Of a DNA stretch of 64,000 nt, positions 26,678 through 34,179 are shown piece after piece; position 1 is the first letter of the stretch; each line of letters opens with the position of its first letter. Both the position numbers and the translations under genes were made by a program. Origin of the DNA: Parolsenella sp958406235 (GTDB taxonomy: Bacteria > Actinomycetota > Coriobacteriia > Coriobacteriales > Atopobiaceae); the NCBI RefSeq assembly GCF_039062465.1, contig NZ_JBCLNF010000001.1:124001-188000 (forward strand). The letters run 5' to 3'. Below the pieces are notes generated by a model that saw nothing but the letters and a program-made list of their open reading frames with translations, searched no databases and had not been told where the DNA came from.

Positions 26678-28249
26678 ATGGGTTGCACTACAATCCTAAT
26701 TGGCAAAAAGGCGAGCTACGATGGGTCAACCATTATTGCGCGCAATGAGGATTCCTCTAACGGCACGTTCGACCCGAAGCGCACCGTCGTGGTGATGCCG
26801 GAGGATCAGCCGCGCCACTATCGCTCGGTGCTCTCCCACGTCGAGATCGAGCTGCCGGATAACCCGCAGCGCTACACCGCCGTGCCCAACGCGCTTCTCG
26901 ACGAGGGCATCTGGGGCGAGGCCGGCTTCAACGAGGCCCAGGTCGCCATGAGCGCGACGGAGACCATCACAACCAACGAGCGCGTGCTTGGCGCTGACCC
27001 CCTCGTCACGCTTGCGCCCGCGAAGGGCAACCCCGGCGAGGAGGGCTATGAGCCGGAGGTTCCCGGTGGCATCGGCGAGGAGGACTTCCTCACGATCGTC
27101 CTCCCGTACGTCAACAGCGCGCGTGAGGGCGTGCGTCGCCTGGGCGAGCTGCTGGAGACCTACGGCACGTACGAGATGAACGGCACCGCCTTTTCTGACG
27201 CGGACGAGGTCTGGTGGATTGAGTCCGTTGGCGGCCACCACTGGATCGCCCGCCGCGTGCCGGATGAGGCCTACGTCACGATGCCCAACCAGCTTGGCAT
27301 CGACGACTTCGACCTCGATGATGCCATGGGTGACCAGCGCGACTTCATGTGCAGCGCGGACCTTCGCGAGTGGATGGCCGCGAACCATCTCGACCTCACG
27401 CTCTCTGACGCTGACCTCGGCCTTGCTGGCAGCGAGGAGGGCGCGGTTTGCGCGGACGGCGTTCACACGCGCTTCAACCCGCGCGAGGCGTTTGGTTCCC
27501 ACACCGGCCGCGACCACGTCTACAACACCTGTCGCGCGTGGATGATGCAGCGCACGCTCAATCCCAGCGACGCCTGGGACGGCCCGGACGCCGAGTGGGG
27601 CCCGGAGAGCGACGACATCCCCTGGTGCCGCGTGCCGGAGCGCAAACTCACCATCGAGGACGTGAAGGACGTGCTCTCGAGCCACTACGACGGAACGCCG
27701 TTCGACCCCTATGGCAACCTCGGCACCGATGTCGAGCGTCGCCGCTACCGCTCCATCGGCATCAACCGCAACAACCACCTCGCCGTGCTGCAGCTGCGCC
27801 GCTATGCGCCCGCGGCCACGCGCTGCGTGCAGTGGATGGCCTACGGCTCGAACGCCTTCAACACCCTGGCGCCGTTCTTTGCCCAGGTTGGCGACATGCC
27901 GGCGTACCTGCGCGACACCACGGCCCACGTGACCACGGAGAACTTCTACTGGGCGAACCGCATCATCGCCGCGATCGCCGATGCGCACTTCAACGACAAC
28001 GTGAACACCATCGACAACTACCGCGAGCGCACGATGGCCTTTGGCCAGCGCGTGCTGCGCGAGACCGACGCCCGCGTCGCCGCGCTTGAGGAAGCCGGCG
28101 CTGACACCGCCGAGGTCGAGGGCGTGCTCGAGGTGGCCAACCAGCGCGTTGCCGACGAGCTTCGCGTCGAGACCGACAAGCTGCTCGACAAGGTGCTCTA
28201 CACCTCGAGCATGCTGATGAGGAACGCTTTCTCGCTGTCTGACCACTAG
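26678..28249 (+). CDS. C69 family dipeptidase (PepD-like)
   Basis: A 523-residue N-terminal-nucleophile dipeptidase. The protein begins MGCTTILIGKKASYDGSTIIARNED; removal of the first residues exposes Cys3, the catalytic nucleophile of family C69, and the ARNED region is conserved. Other family parts visible are DEVWWIESVGGHHWIA near 186 and FNPREAFG near 266. No signal peptide is present, so it acts in the cytosol on dipeptides. Start ATG with AAGGGAGA upstream. A hairpin terminator lies 60 bases after the stop. It appears monocistronic. Confidence 0.92.
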   Translation: MGCTTILIGKKASYDGSTIIARNEDSSNGTFDPKRTVVVMPEDQPRHYRSVLSHVEIELPDNPQRYTAVPNALLDEGIWGEAGFNEAQVAMSATETITTNERVLGADPLVTLAPAKGNPGEEGYEPEVPGGIGEEDFLTIVLPYVNSAREGVRRLGELLETYGTYEMNGTAFSDADEVWWIESVGGHHWIARRVPDEAYVTMPNQLGIDDFDLDDAMGDQRDFMCSADLREWMAANHLDLTLSDADLGLAGSEEGAVCADGVHTRFNPREAFGSHTGRDHVYNTCRAWMMQRTLNPSDAWDGPDAEWGPESDDIPWCRVPERKLTIEDVKDVLSSHYDGTPFDPYGNLGTDVERRRYRSIGINRNNHLAVLQLRRYAPAATRCVQWMAYGSNAFNTLAPFFAQVGDMPAYLRDTTAHVTTENFYWANRIIAAIADAHFNDNVNTIDNYRERTMAFGQRVLRETDARVAALEEAGADTAEVEGVLEVANQRVADELRVETDKLLDKVLYTSSMLMRNAFSLSDH

Positions 28250-28309
28250 GAACGGCAGCTGCCCGGGCGCGCCTGAAGGGAGGTCGCGCCTGAGGATTCG
28301 AAACGCAGA

Positions 28310-28337
28310 GGCGCTCGTCACCCACGTGGCGAGCGCC
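28310..28337. terminator. Intrinsic terminator between convergent pepD-like and mnmA genes
   Basis: GGCGCTCG-TCAC...GTGG-CGAGCGCC stem followed by TTCTGTT on the plus strand; it could serve both converging transcripts. Confidence 0.6.
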
Positions 28338-28384
28338 TTCTGTTATCGCGGGCGCGCGGGCCGCGCCGGCCGTGCGAGTGGGCG

Positions 28385-29464
28385 CTACTCGACGTGCTCG
28401 ATTGTGCCGCCGCCGAGGACTTCGTCGCCGAGGTAGAGCACCGTGGCCTGTCCGGGCGTGATCGCGCGCTGCGGCGCGTCGAACTCGAGGCGCACGCGGC
28501 CGTCTGGAAGCGGCGTCGCCACGCAGGGCTGATCCGGCTGGCGATAGCGCACCTTTGCCGCCGCACGCACGGGCTCAGCCGGCACGTGGCCGGAGACCCA
28601 GTTCCACTCGCCGGCGACGAGCGCGCTCGCCATGAGGCGGTCCTCGTCGCCAAGGGTCACGGTATTGGCAACGGTGTCGACCTTGCAGACGTAGACGGGC
28701 TTGGCGCAGGCCACGCCCAGGCCCTTGCGCTGGCCCAGCGTGTAGCGAAGCGCGCCTTGATGGCGTCCGAGGACGTTGCCCTCTGTGTCGAGAATGTCGC
28801 CCTCGGGCGCGATGCGGCCAGTGCGCTCCTCAATAAAGCGCAGGTGGTCGCCGCCGGGAACGAAGCAGATGCCCTCGGAGTCCTTCTTGTTGGCGCTCGT
28901 GAGGCCATAGCTTGCGGCGATGTCGCGCACCTCGGGGTCCTTGAGCATCCCACCCAGCGGAAACATGACGTGGGCGAGGCGCTCCTGCGTGAGGCCGAAG
29001 AGGAAGTAGCTCTGGTCCTTGCGCGTGTCGACCCCCTTGAGCAGGTGCCAGCCGGCGACGTCGTGAGTGACGCGCGCGTAGTGGCCGGTGGCGACGTGGT
29101 CATACCCGAGCTCGAGCGCCAAGTCGAGCAGGGCGCCGAACTTGAGGTGCCGGTTGCAGGCGACGCAGGGGTTGGGCGTGAGGCCGGCCTCGTACGCCGC
29201 GACGAAGGGGTCGATCACGTCGCGAGCGAACTCGCGCGAGTAATCGAAGACGCGGTGCCGGATGCCCGCGTCCCAGCAAGCCTGGCGGGCATCGGCGATG
29301 TCGTCGGTGCTGCAGCAGGTACGCTCGCCGGGGCGGTCGTCCTCGTTGGTGGCGAGGCGCATCGTGGCGCCCGTACACTCGTAACCCGCGTCGACCAGGA
29401 GCCTCGCGCAGACGCTGGAATCGACGCCGCCGCTCATGGCGACGAGCACGCGTCCGGAAGTCAT
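28385..29464 (-). CDS. mnmA: tRNA-specific 2-thiouridylase MnmA
   Basis: MnmA puts sulfur on U34 of Lys, Glu and Gln tRNAs, using sulfur delivered from a cysteine desulfurase. The 359-residue protein has the PP-loop VAMSGGVDSSV near residue 7, NPCVACNR near 98 (catalytic Cys), GHYARV near 126 and the second catalytic Cys in SEGICFV near 198. It overlaps the upstream desulfurase gene by four bases, so the two are translationally coupled, matching the sulfur-relay function. Confidence 0.95.
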   Translation of the reverse strand: MTSGRVLVAMSGGVDSSVCARLLVDAGYECTGATMRLATNEDDRPGERTCCSTDDIADARQACWDAGIRHRVFDYSREFARDVIDPFVAAYEAGLTPNPCVACNRHLKFGALLDLALELGYDHVATGHYARVTHDVAGWHLLKGVDTRKDQSYFLFGLTQERLAHVMFPLGGMLKDPEVRDIAASYGLTSANKKDSEGICFVPGGDHLRFIEERTGRIAPEGDILDTEGNVLGRHQGALRYTLGQRKGLGVACAKPVYVCKVDTVANTVTLGDEDRLMASALVAGEWNWVSGHVPAEPVRAAAKVRYRQPDQPCVATPLPDGRVRLEFDAPQRAITPGQATVLYLGDEVLGGGTIEHVE

Positions 29465-30708
29465 CGGGCGTCACCTCCCGCTGGTGTGCCGGAGGGCGGG
29501 TTGGCAGAGACGTGCGACTGCGCTGTCAGCGTTTCGCCTTGCTTGCGCAGGCGCGCGGCGACCGCGGCGATTGCCTCAGCGGCGCGGTCGACAGCGGCCT
29601 CGTCGTTCTCCTCGGCATCGAGGGAGACTCGCAGATACGTGCGTCCCACCTCGGGCGATATGCCCATGGCGGCAAGGACGTGGCTCTCCTCGAGGGCGCC
29701 CGCCGCGCAGGCGGAACCCGCGCTCAGGCACACGCCGAGCTCGTCGAGAAGGACGAGGGAGCGCTGGTGGTCGACTCCGTCGAGCGTGATGGCGACGATT
29801 CCGGGAAGGCGAAGCGAAGGGTCAGAAGGGCCGAGTACGCGCACCCCCTCGATGTTGGCAAGCCCACGAATAAATCGCCCGCGCAGCGCTTCTACCTGCG
29901 ACGTATTGGTCTCGAGCCGACCGTATGCCTCGTCGAGCGCGGTCGCCATTCCGGCGGCTCCCGCGACGTTCGAAGTGCCGGCGCGGTGCCCGCGCTCCTG
30001 CGCGCCTCCGAGGACGAGCGGTGCTGGAACAACGCGGTGCGAGCACACGAGTGCTCCCATCCCGCGAGGACCGTGGAACTTGTGGGCGGAGAGCGCGAGC
30101 AGGTCGAAGCCGTCGCGCGTGAAGTCGATGGGGAGGTGGCCCGCTGCCTGGACGGCGTCCGTGTGGAAGAGCGCGCCTCGCTTGCGGGCCATGCGGCAGA
30201 CGTCGCGCACGGGTTGCACGGTCCCCACCTCGTTGTTTGCGTACATGAGGGAGACGAGGCAGGTATCAGGGCGCATGGCGGCCTTGACGTCGGCCACGCT
30301 GACGAGCCCGTCGGCGTCGGGCTTCACGAGGGTGACCTCGAAGTTGCCGCCATAGGGGCCGTCGGGCGAGGCGAGAAGCTCGAGCATGCGAAGGACGCTC
30401 GGGTGCTCGATGGCGGAGGCGACGATGTGGCGCCTGCCCTCGCGCGCACCATAGGCAGCGCCCGTGAGCAGGGCTTGGTTATTCGCCTCGGATCCGCAGG
30501 AGGTGAATTCCACCTCGTTGGGGCGCGCGTGGAGGCGCTCGGCGATGCGGCGGCGTGAGCTTTCGAGCACGCGAAGCGCCGCATCGCCGGCGGCGTGCTG
30601 GCTCGCGGGGTTGGCGAAGGCGTCGCCAGCATAGACCTCGCGCATGGCGTCAAGCGTAGTGGCACTCGTGCGCGTGGTGGCGGCGTTGTCGAGGTAGATG
30701 ATAGTCAT
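29461..30708 (-). CDS. Cysteine desulfurase (IscS/NifS type)
   Basis: A 415-residue PLP enzyme that takes sulfur from cysteine for tRNA thiolation and FeS clusters. Visible: IYLDNAATT at the start, TSCGSEANNQAL near 68, HTDAVQAAGH near 180, the PLP lysine in LSAHKFHGPRG near 205, and the catalytic Cys in SAGSACAAG near 327. The C-terminal tail is Pro/Gly-rich. It is the middle gene of HD protein-desulfurase-mnmA. In Bacillus the matching pair is yrvO-mnmA next to cymR, which supports a dedicated tRNA thiolation role here. Confidence 0.92.
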   Translation of the reverse strand: MTIIYLDNAATTRTSATTLDAMREVYAGDAFANPASQHAAGDAALRVLESSRRRIAERLHARPNEVEFTSCGSEANNQALLTGAAYGAREGRRHIVASAIEHPSVLRMLELLASPDGPYGGNFEVTLVKPDADGLVSVADVKAAMRPDTCLVSLMYANNEVGTVQPVRDVCRMARKRGALFHTDAVQAAGHLPIDFTRDGFDLLALSAHKFHGPRGMGALVCSHRVVPAPLVLGGAQERGHRAGTSNVAGAAGMATALDEAYGRLETNTSQVEALRGRFIRGLANIEGVRVLGPSDPSLRLPGIVAITLDGVDHQRSLVLLDELGVCLSAGSACAAGALEESHVLAAMGISPEVGRTYLRVSLDAEENDEAAVDRAAEAIAAVAARLRKQGETLTAQSHVSANPPSGTPAGGDAR

Positions 30709-30725
30709 GAGCTGCGATTAATTGG

Positions 30726-31406
30726 CTAGGCCAGCGTAGCGGGCGCGGCATCGGCACCCGTGGCGTAGGTTGCGGCGTGCTGGGCGGGCGCGGCTGAGCT
30801 GGGCGCGTCAGTCGCGGTGGCCTCGGCCCCATCCGCCTCGTCCCCGTGCGGCGCGGAGGGGGAGTGGCGCATGGCCTCGATCGTCTTCTCCATGAGCGTT
30901 GCGAGGTCCCAGCCCAGGCGATCGGCGCCCTGCTCGATGACGTCGCGCGAGCAACCCGCGGCGAACTTCTTGTCCTTAAATTTCTTCTTGAGCGACTTCA
31001 CCGTGAGGTCGTCGACGCTCTTGGAGGGGCGCATGAGCACCGCGGCGCCGATGAGCCCGGTGAGCTCGTCTGCCGCGAAGAGGACCTTCTCGAGGTCGCT
31101 CTTGGGCTCATAGGGCGTGCCGGTGAGACCCCAGCCGTGACTGCAGCACGCGCGGATCACGAGCTCGTCGATGCCGGCCTCGCGCATGAGCTGCTCTTCA
31201 CGGACACAGTGCTCCTCGGGCCAGCGCTCGAAGTCGAGGTCATGCAGGGTGCCGACGGTCTGCCAGAGATCTGCCTCGTCGGCGTGGCCCATATCGGCGG
31301 CGTACCAGCGCAGGACCTCGCCCACGATTCGGCCATGCGTGAGGTGGAACGGGTCTTTGTTGTAACGCTCGAGAAGCTCGAGCGCCTCCTCAGGAGTGGG
31401 AACCAT
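30726..31406 (-). CDS. HD-superfamily hydrolase
   Basis: A 226-residue HD-domain protein. The metal motif is seen as H...LHDLDFERWPEEH near residues 23-60, with a further His in ACCSHGWG near 78. Residues about 175-226 are an Ala-rich, low-complexity tail. I start at ATG 31406 with GGAGAGACC upstream; a longer frame to 31640 reads through the promoter region. It is the first gene of the operon with the desulfurase and mnmA (17-base spacing). Members hydrolyse nucleotides or phosphate esters; the substrate is unknown. Confidence 0.8.
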   Translation of the reverse strand: MVPTPEEALELLERYNKDPFHLTHGRIVGEVLRWYAADMGHADEADLWQTVGTLHDLDFERWPEEHCVREEQLMREAGIDELVIRACCSHGWGLTGTPYEPKSDLEKVLFAADELTGLIGAAVLMRPSKSVDDLTVKSLKKKFKDKKFAAGCSRDVIEQGADRLGWDLATLMEKTIEAMRHSPSAPHGDEADGAEATATDAPSSAAPAQHAATYATGADAAPATLA

Positions 31407-31706
31407 GGTCTCTCCTTTGTCTTGCTTGGGCAACCTGGCGGCGATGGCTGCTGCCGGGTCGGGGTGTTTCTGTGGGCAGCGGGAGCTCGTCGATTGTGTG
31501 GCGCGCGCGACCGTCGCGCAGCTTGCGCGTGAAGCGTTTGCGTCGCGATGCTGTCGGCAGTTTGCAGAGCGACTGCGATAACCTATTATCCTATAGCAAT
31601 GATAGGAAATAGCGCGCGACGAACCCTCGGGCTGCGTCACGTGATTGTACGCCCAAGCCTCAGCGCCATGCTGCGCACGTGCGGGGCGGGAAGATCTGGG
31701 GGAGCC
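31407..31706. other. Divergent control region, HD protein / Rrf2 regulator
   Basis: This gap contains the inverted repeat at 31589-31607 in an AT-rich stretch. The rest is GC-rich and holds no supported gene. Confidence 0.5.
31589..31607. promoter_or_regulatory. Candidate Rrf2/CymR-type operator
   Basis: TCCTAT-N7-ATAGGA lies next to a TATTAT -10-like element (31585-31590) and to a second CCTAT half-site just upstream. It lies between the divergent Rrf2 gene and the HD-desulfurase-mnmA operon. Confidence 0.5.
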
Positions 31707-32132
31707 ATGCTCGTATCCACGAAGGGCCGCTATGCCCTCCGCGTCATCATTGACCTCGCGGAACGCGAGGGTGAGGGCTATCTACCCCTTCGCGATGTCG
31801 CGCATAGGCAGGGCATTTCCGAGAAGTACCTCGAGAGCGTCCTCAAGACCCTCGTGCGCGACCACCTGATCGAGGGCATGCGCGGCAAGGGTGGCGGTTA
31901 CCGACTCACGCGTCCGGCGGCGGACTACACGGCGGGCGAGGTGTTGCGTGCGACCGAGGGCTCGCTTGCGCCCGTGGCCGGCCTGGATAACGAGGAGGCC
32001 TTCCGTATCGAGGAGCCCAGGTGTCACGAGATGTGGGAGAAGCTCGACGCGCTTATCGAGGACTACCTCGATGGCATCAAGGTGACGGATCTCTGCGTCT
32101 CGACGCTCGCGGGCAACGACTACGTGATCTAG
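31707..32132 (+). CDS. Rrf2 family regulator (CymR-like)
   Basis: A 141-residue Rrf2 regulator: STKGRYALRVIIDLAE at the start, the helix-turn-helix ISEKYLESVLKTLVRDHLIEGMRGKGGGYRL (about 38-70), and a long C-terminal dimer helix. Only one Cys (CHEMWEKL, near 111) is found where IscR has three cluster ligands, so a 2Fe-2S cluster is unlikely and a CymR-like cysteine-metabolism role fits better. Start ATG with GGGGGAG upstream. It is divergent from the cysteine desulfurase/mnmA operon, matching the cymR-yrvO-mnmA linkage known in Firmicutes. Functional assignment is inference. Confidence 0.87.
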   Translation: MLVSTKGRYALRVIIDLAEREGEGYLPLRDVAHRQGISEKYLESVLKTLVRDHLIEGMRGKGGGYRLTRPAADYTAGEVLRATEGSLAPVAGLDNEEAFRIEEPRCHEMWEKLDALIEDYLDGIKVTDLCVSTLAGNDYVI

Positions 32133-32149
32133 GGCCGGCGCATCGGTTA

Positions 32150-32195
32150 CGCGCTTGCCGCGCTGGCCGCGCTTGCCGCGTTGGCCGCGTCTGCG
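32150..32195. repeat. Five imperfect 9-bp tandem repeats
   Basis: Variants of CGCGCTTGC (CGCGCTGGC, CGCGTTGGC, CGCGTCTGC) repeat five times directly after the rrf2 stop. Probably replication-slippage sequence. Confidence 0.6.
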
Positions 32196-32241
32196 TGCTG
32201 GCCCGGTCACACCGCCCGTGCCCCCGTCGCGCCGTTCGCGC

Positions 32242-32775
32242 TTACGCCTCGCGCACCTCGGACTCGCGAACCCATCCCAGCTCAGAGCACTCGTCTGCGC
32301 TGGAAAGCTCGTAGGCGGGCTCGCCGCAGATCTCTCCCACAGCGTTCACGACGCACGGCGTGTTGGTCGCTTCGTCGATCACCAGGTCACCGACGCCAAA
32401 CCGCGCGGCGGGGCCTGCCGTCTTTTCAGCCACCTCGCGAGCGATGCGCTCCTCAGTTTCGCGGCGGACCTTTCGGTCATATTTCTGCTGGCTAGCTTGG
32501 TGGGTGAGATGCCAGCCGCCGCAGTATTCGCACTTGTAGATGTAGAGCGGCCGTTCCTCAGACTCCTCGCAGAAACGCAGGGTCGCGCGGGCCTGATCAT
32601 ACGTGGCGTAGCGGCGCTTCTTCGCGCACGAGTTGGCCATGTGCCACATGTTTTGCTCGACGAGAAGCTCATGGCGCCTCTTGCGATTGGCGCGCTCCGC
32701 GCGCGTCTCACGAGTCCGCCTCTGGTCCGGACGCTCGGGTGTCTCGCCGGATTCGTAGCGCTTGATGCTGGTCAT
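32242..32775 (-). CDS. Hypothetical protein with a CxxC...WHLT zinc-ribbon-like motif
   Basis: A 177-residue charged soluble protein. Residues 1-45 are Arg/Glu-rich. Around 80-95 it reads YKCEYCGGWHLTHQ, a small Cys/His motif that often appears in mobile-element and phage-associated proteins. A further basic helical stretch of about 40 residues follows, and the C-terminal part (about 120-177) is a compact VGDLVIDEATNTPCVVNAVG-type beta domain. I start at ATG 32775 with AAAGGA upstream. It stands alone, next to the edge of the defence island. No function can be assigned. Confidence 0.7.
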   Translation of the reverse strand: MTSIKRYESGETPERPDQRRTRETRAERANRKRRHELLVEQNMWHMANSCAKKRRYATYDQARATLRFCEESEERPLYIYKCEYCGGWHLTHQASQQKYDRKVRRETEERIAREVAEKTAGPAARFGVGDLVIDEATNTPCVVNAVGEICGEPAYELSSADECSELGWVRESEVREA

Positions 32776-32862
32776 TTGCCGTCCTTTGATGTGGTTGTTA
32801 GGGACCATGATAGCGGTCGATGGCTAGATGGCCTGCATGTGGGGCTCACTGGGCACGCATTC

Positions 32863-32915
32863 GAAGCCGCTGTGACAGCAGCGGCTTCTTTTCGGCCGCA
32901 AAATGCGGCCGAAAA
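32863..32915. terminator. Two adjacent hairpins, terminator-like
   Basis: GAAGCCGCTG-TGACAG-CAGCGGCTTC followed by TTTT (32863-32892) is a good plus-strand intrinsic terminator. It runs into a second perfect stem, TTTTCGGCCGCA-AAA-TGCGGCCGAAAA (32889-32915). No plus-strand gene directly upstream explains it. Confidence 0.55.
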
Positions 32916-32951
32916 TGGGGTATGGAACCGTCTCTTAATTGAAGCGCCAGT

Positions 32952-33091
32952 AAAAACTCGCTAAGTAGGGGGCTGTTTCGGGTTTGGCCGAGTAGACGAC
33001 CGATATGGATCTTTGCCAACTGGGGTTTTGCGGCGAAAAGGCGGGGGCTACTAAGGCCATCTGGGATTAGCCCCCTACTTAGCGACTTTTT
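32952..33091. repeat. 140-bp element with 23-bp terminal inverted repeats
   Basis: The ends AAAAACTCGCTAAGTAGGG... and ...CCCTACTTAGCGACTTTTT match in 22 of 23 positions; the interior is non-coding. The layout is that of a MITE-like element. The right arm alone could also terminate the minus-strand island transcript. Confidence 0.65.
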
Positions 33092-33242
33092 TCGTCCGGG
33101 CGCCTGGACGCGTCCCCTAGACGTCGCCCATCGGCATGTATGATCACTCGAGAAACGACTCAGCCGAGGAGCATTGACCCGATTCTCGTGCTGTCGAGCA
33201 AGCCCGCGCTTCGCCCTAGCCACGCATCCCGGGCAACGCCCT

Positions 33243-34175
33243 CTACAGCTCAAGCTCCCTGATAATCTTTTTCATCTCGAGCGCCCAGCCGAGCTGCTCT
33301 TTGATGAAGTCGTCCCATTTGTCCTGCTGTGTCCTGACCGCGCGCCCGGTCTTGTAGAGACGAATGCCCGACGCCTTGGTCGCGTCGAACACCTTGGCCT
33401 TGAGTCCGAGCCTCTGCTCGAAGATGGCCACGTTCGCGATGGCCCTGTGACCAATCTCCTTGTCGTCCGGCACGTAGAACTCGACGCCCGTACGGCCGCC
33501 CTTCGTGTCGATAAGCAGCGCCATGTGATACGCCGAACTCTCGCAGCTCAGGGTGGACCAATGATTCTTCGCCGGCTTCCTGGGGCTGAACTCCTTCATG
33601 AACTCAGGCGTCGCCTCGGCCACCTCGCGGTATCTCGTCCAATAGGCGAGCTTAATCTTGTCGGTCTCGGACATGCCTTCGCTCGCCTTGACGGCGCGCG
33701 CCCACTCGTTGGGCTGTTCGACCACGTTGAAGCGCGGCGCGGGGAGGGAGCCGCCGATGGACCAGACCTCTATCTCGACGAGGAAAAACGCGACCTCTTC
33801 ATCCGTGTGGGCGTTGAGCCACTCGATGGCCTGGCGATGCTCGTCGCGGGCGTGGCGAACGATCCAGATGACCATCTGGGCGCCCTTGCCGGCGGCGTAG
33901 GTGATGATCTTGCCCAGGTGATCGTGGTTGGTGTCCTCGAGCTGGTTCTCGATGATTACCTTGGCGCCTGTGGCCGTGTCAGCGGCGTAGATGTCCACGC
34001 GGAAGGAGCCGACGGCAGACTCGACCTCGCGAAGCTCGAGGTCCATCCCCACGGCCTCGCTGAGCAGCGCTAAGCTGCTCTCCTCCGCGAGCCACTTGGT
34101 GAAGTCCAGCGCCTCGTGGGGCCAGACGGACTTGAGGTCGACCTTCTTGATCGTCCCAAGGTCATAGTGCTTCAT
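33243..34175 (-). CDS. DUF4268 protein with PD-(D/E)xK-type nuclease fold
   Basis: A 310-residue protein of the DUF4268 family. The N-terminal half carries a nuclease-like core: E..VGSFRVDIYAAD near residues 50-68 followed by KVIIENQLEDTNHDHLGKIITY near 75-97, the D...ExQ arrangement of the PD-(D/E)xK superfamily. The C-terminal half is the DUF4268 region (W.....SCESSAYHMALLIDTKGGRTGVEFYV near 205-240). It starts four bases after the Res stop and is co-transcribed with the type III restriction genes. Whether it cleaves DNA itself is not shown; its place suggests an accessory nuclease. Confidence 0.8.
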   Translation of the reverse strand: MKHYDLGTIKKVDLKSVWPHEALDFTKWLAEESSLALLSEAVGMDLELREVESAVGSFRVDIYAADTATGAKVIIENQLEDTNHDHLGKIITYAAGKGAQMVIWIVRHARDEHRQAIEWLNAHTDEEVAFFLVEIEVWSIGGSLPAPRFNVVEQPNEWARAVKASEGMSETDKIKLAYWTRYREVAEATPEFMKEFSPRKPAKNHWSTLSCESSAYHMALLIDTKGGRTGVEFYVPDDKEIGHRAIANVAIFEQRLGLKAKVFDATKASGIRLYKTGRAVRTQQDKWDDFIKEQLGWALEMKKIIRELEL

Positions 34176-34179
34176 ATGC

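Larger units (their letters stand above)
32776..33242. other. Intergenic region at the left edge of the defence island
   Basis: No gene is supported. The gap holds two adjacent strong hairpins (32863-32915) and a 140-bp element bounded by 23-bp inverted repeats (32952-33091). Confidence 0.6.

Noticed and set aside
32150..32195. Short regular repeats considered as a CRISPR fragment
   Set aside because: The units are 9 bp without spacers; this is a simple tandem repeat.
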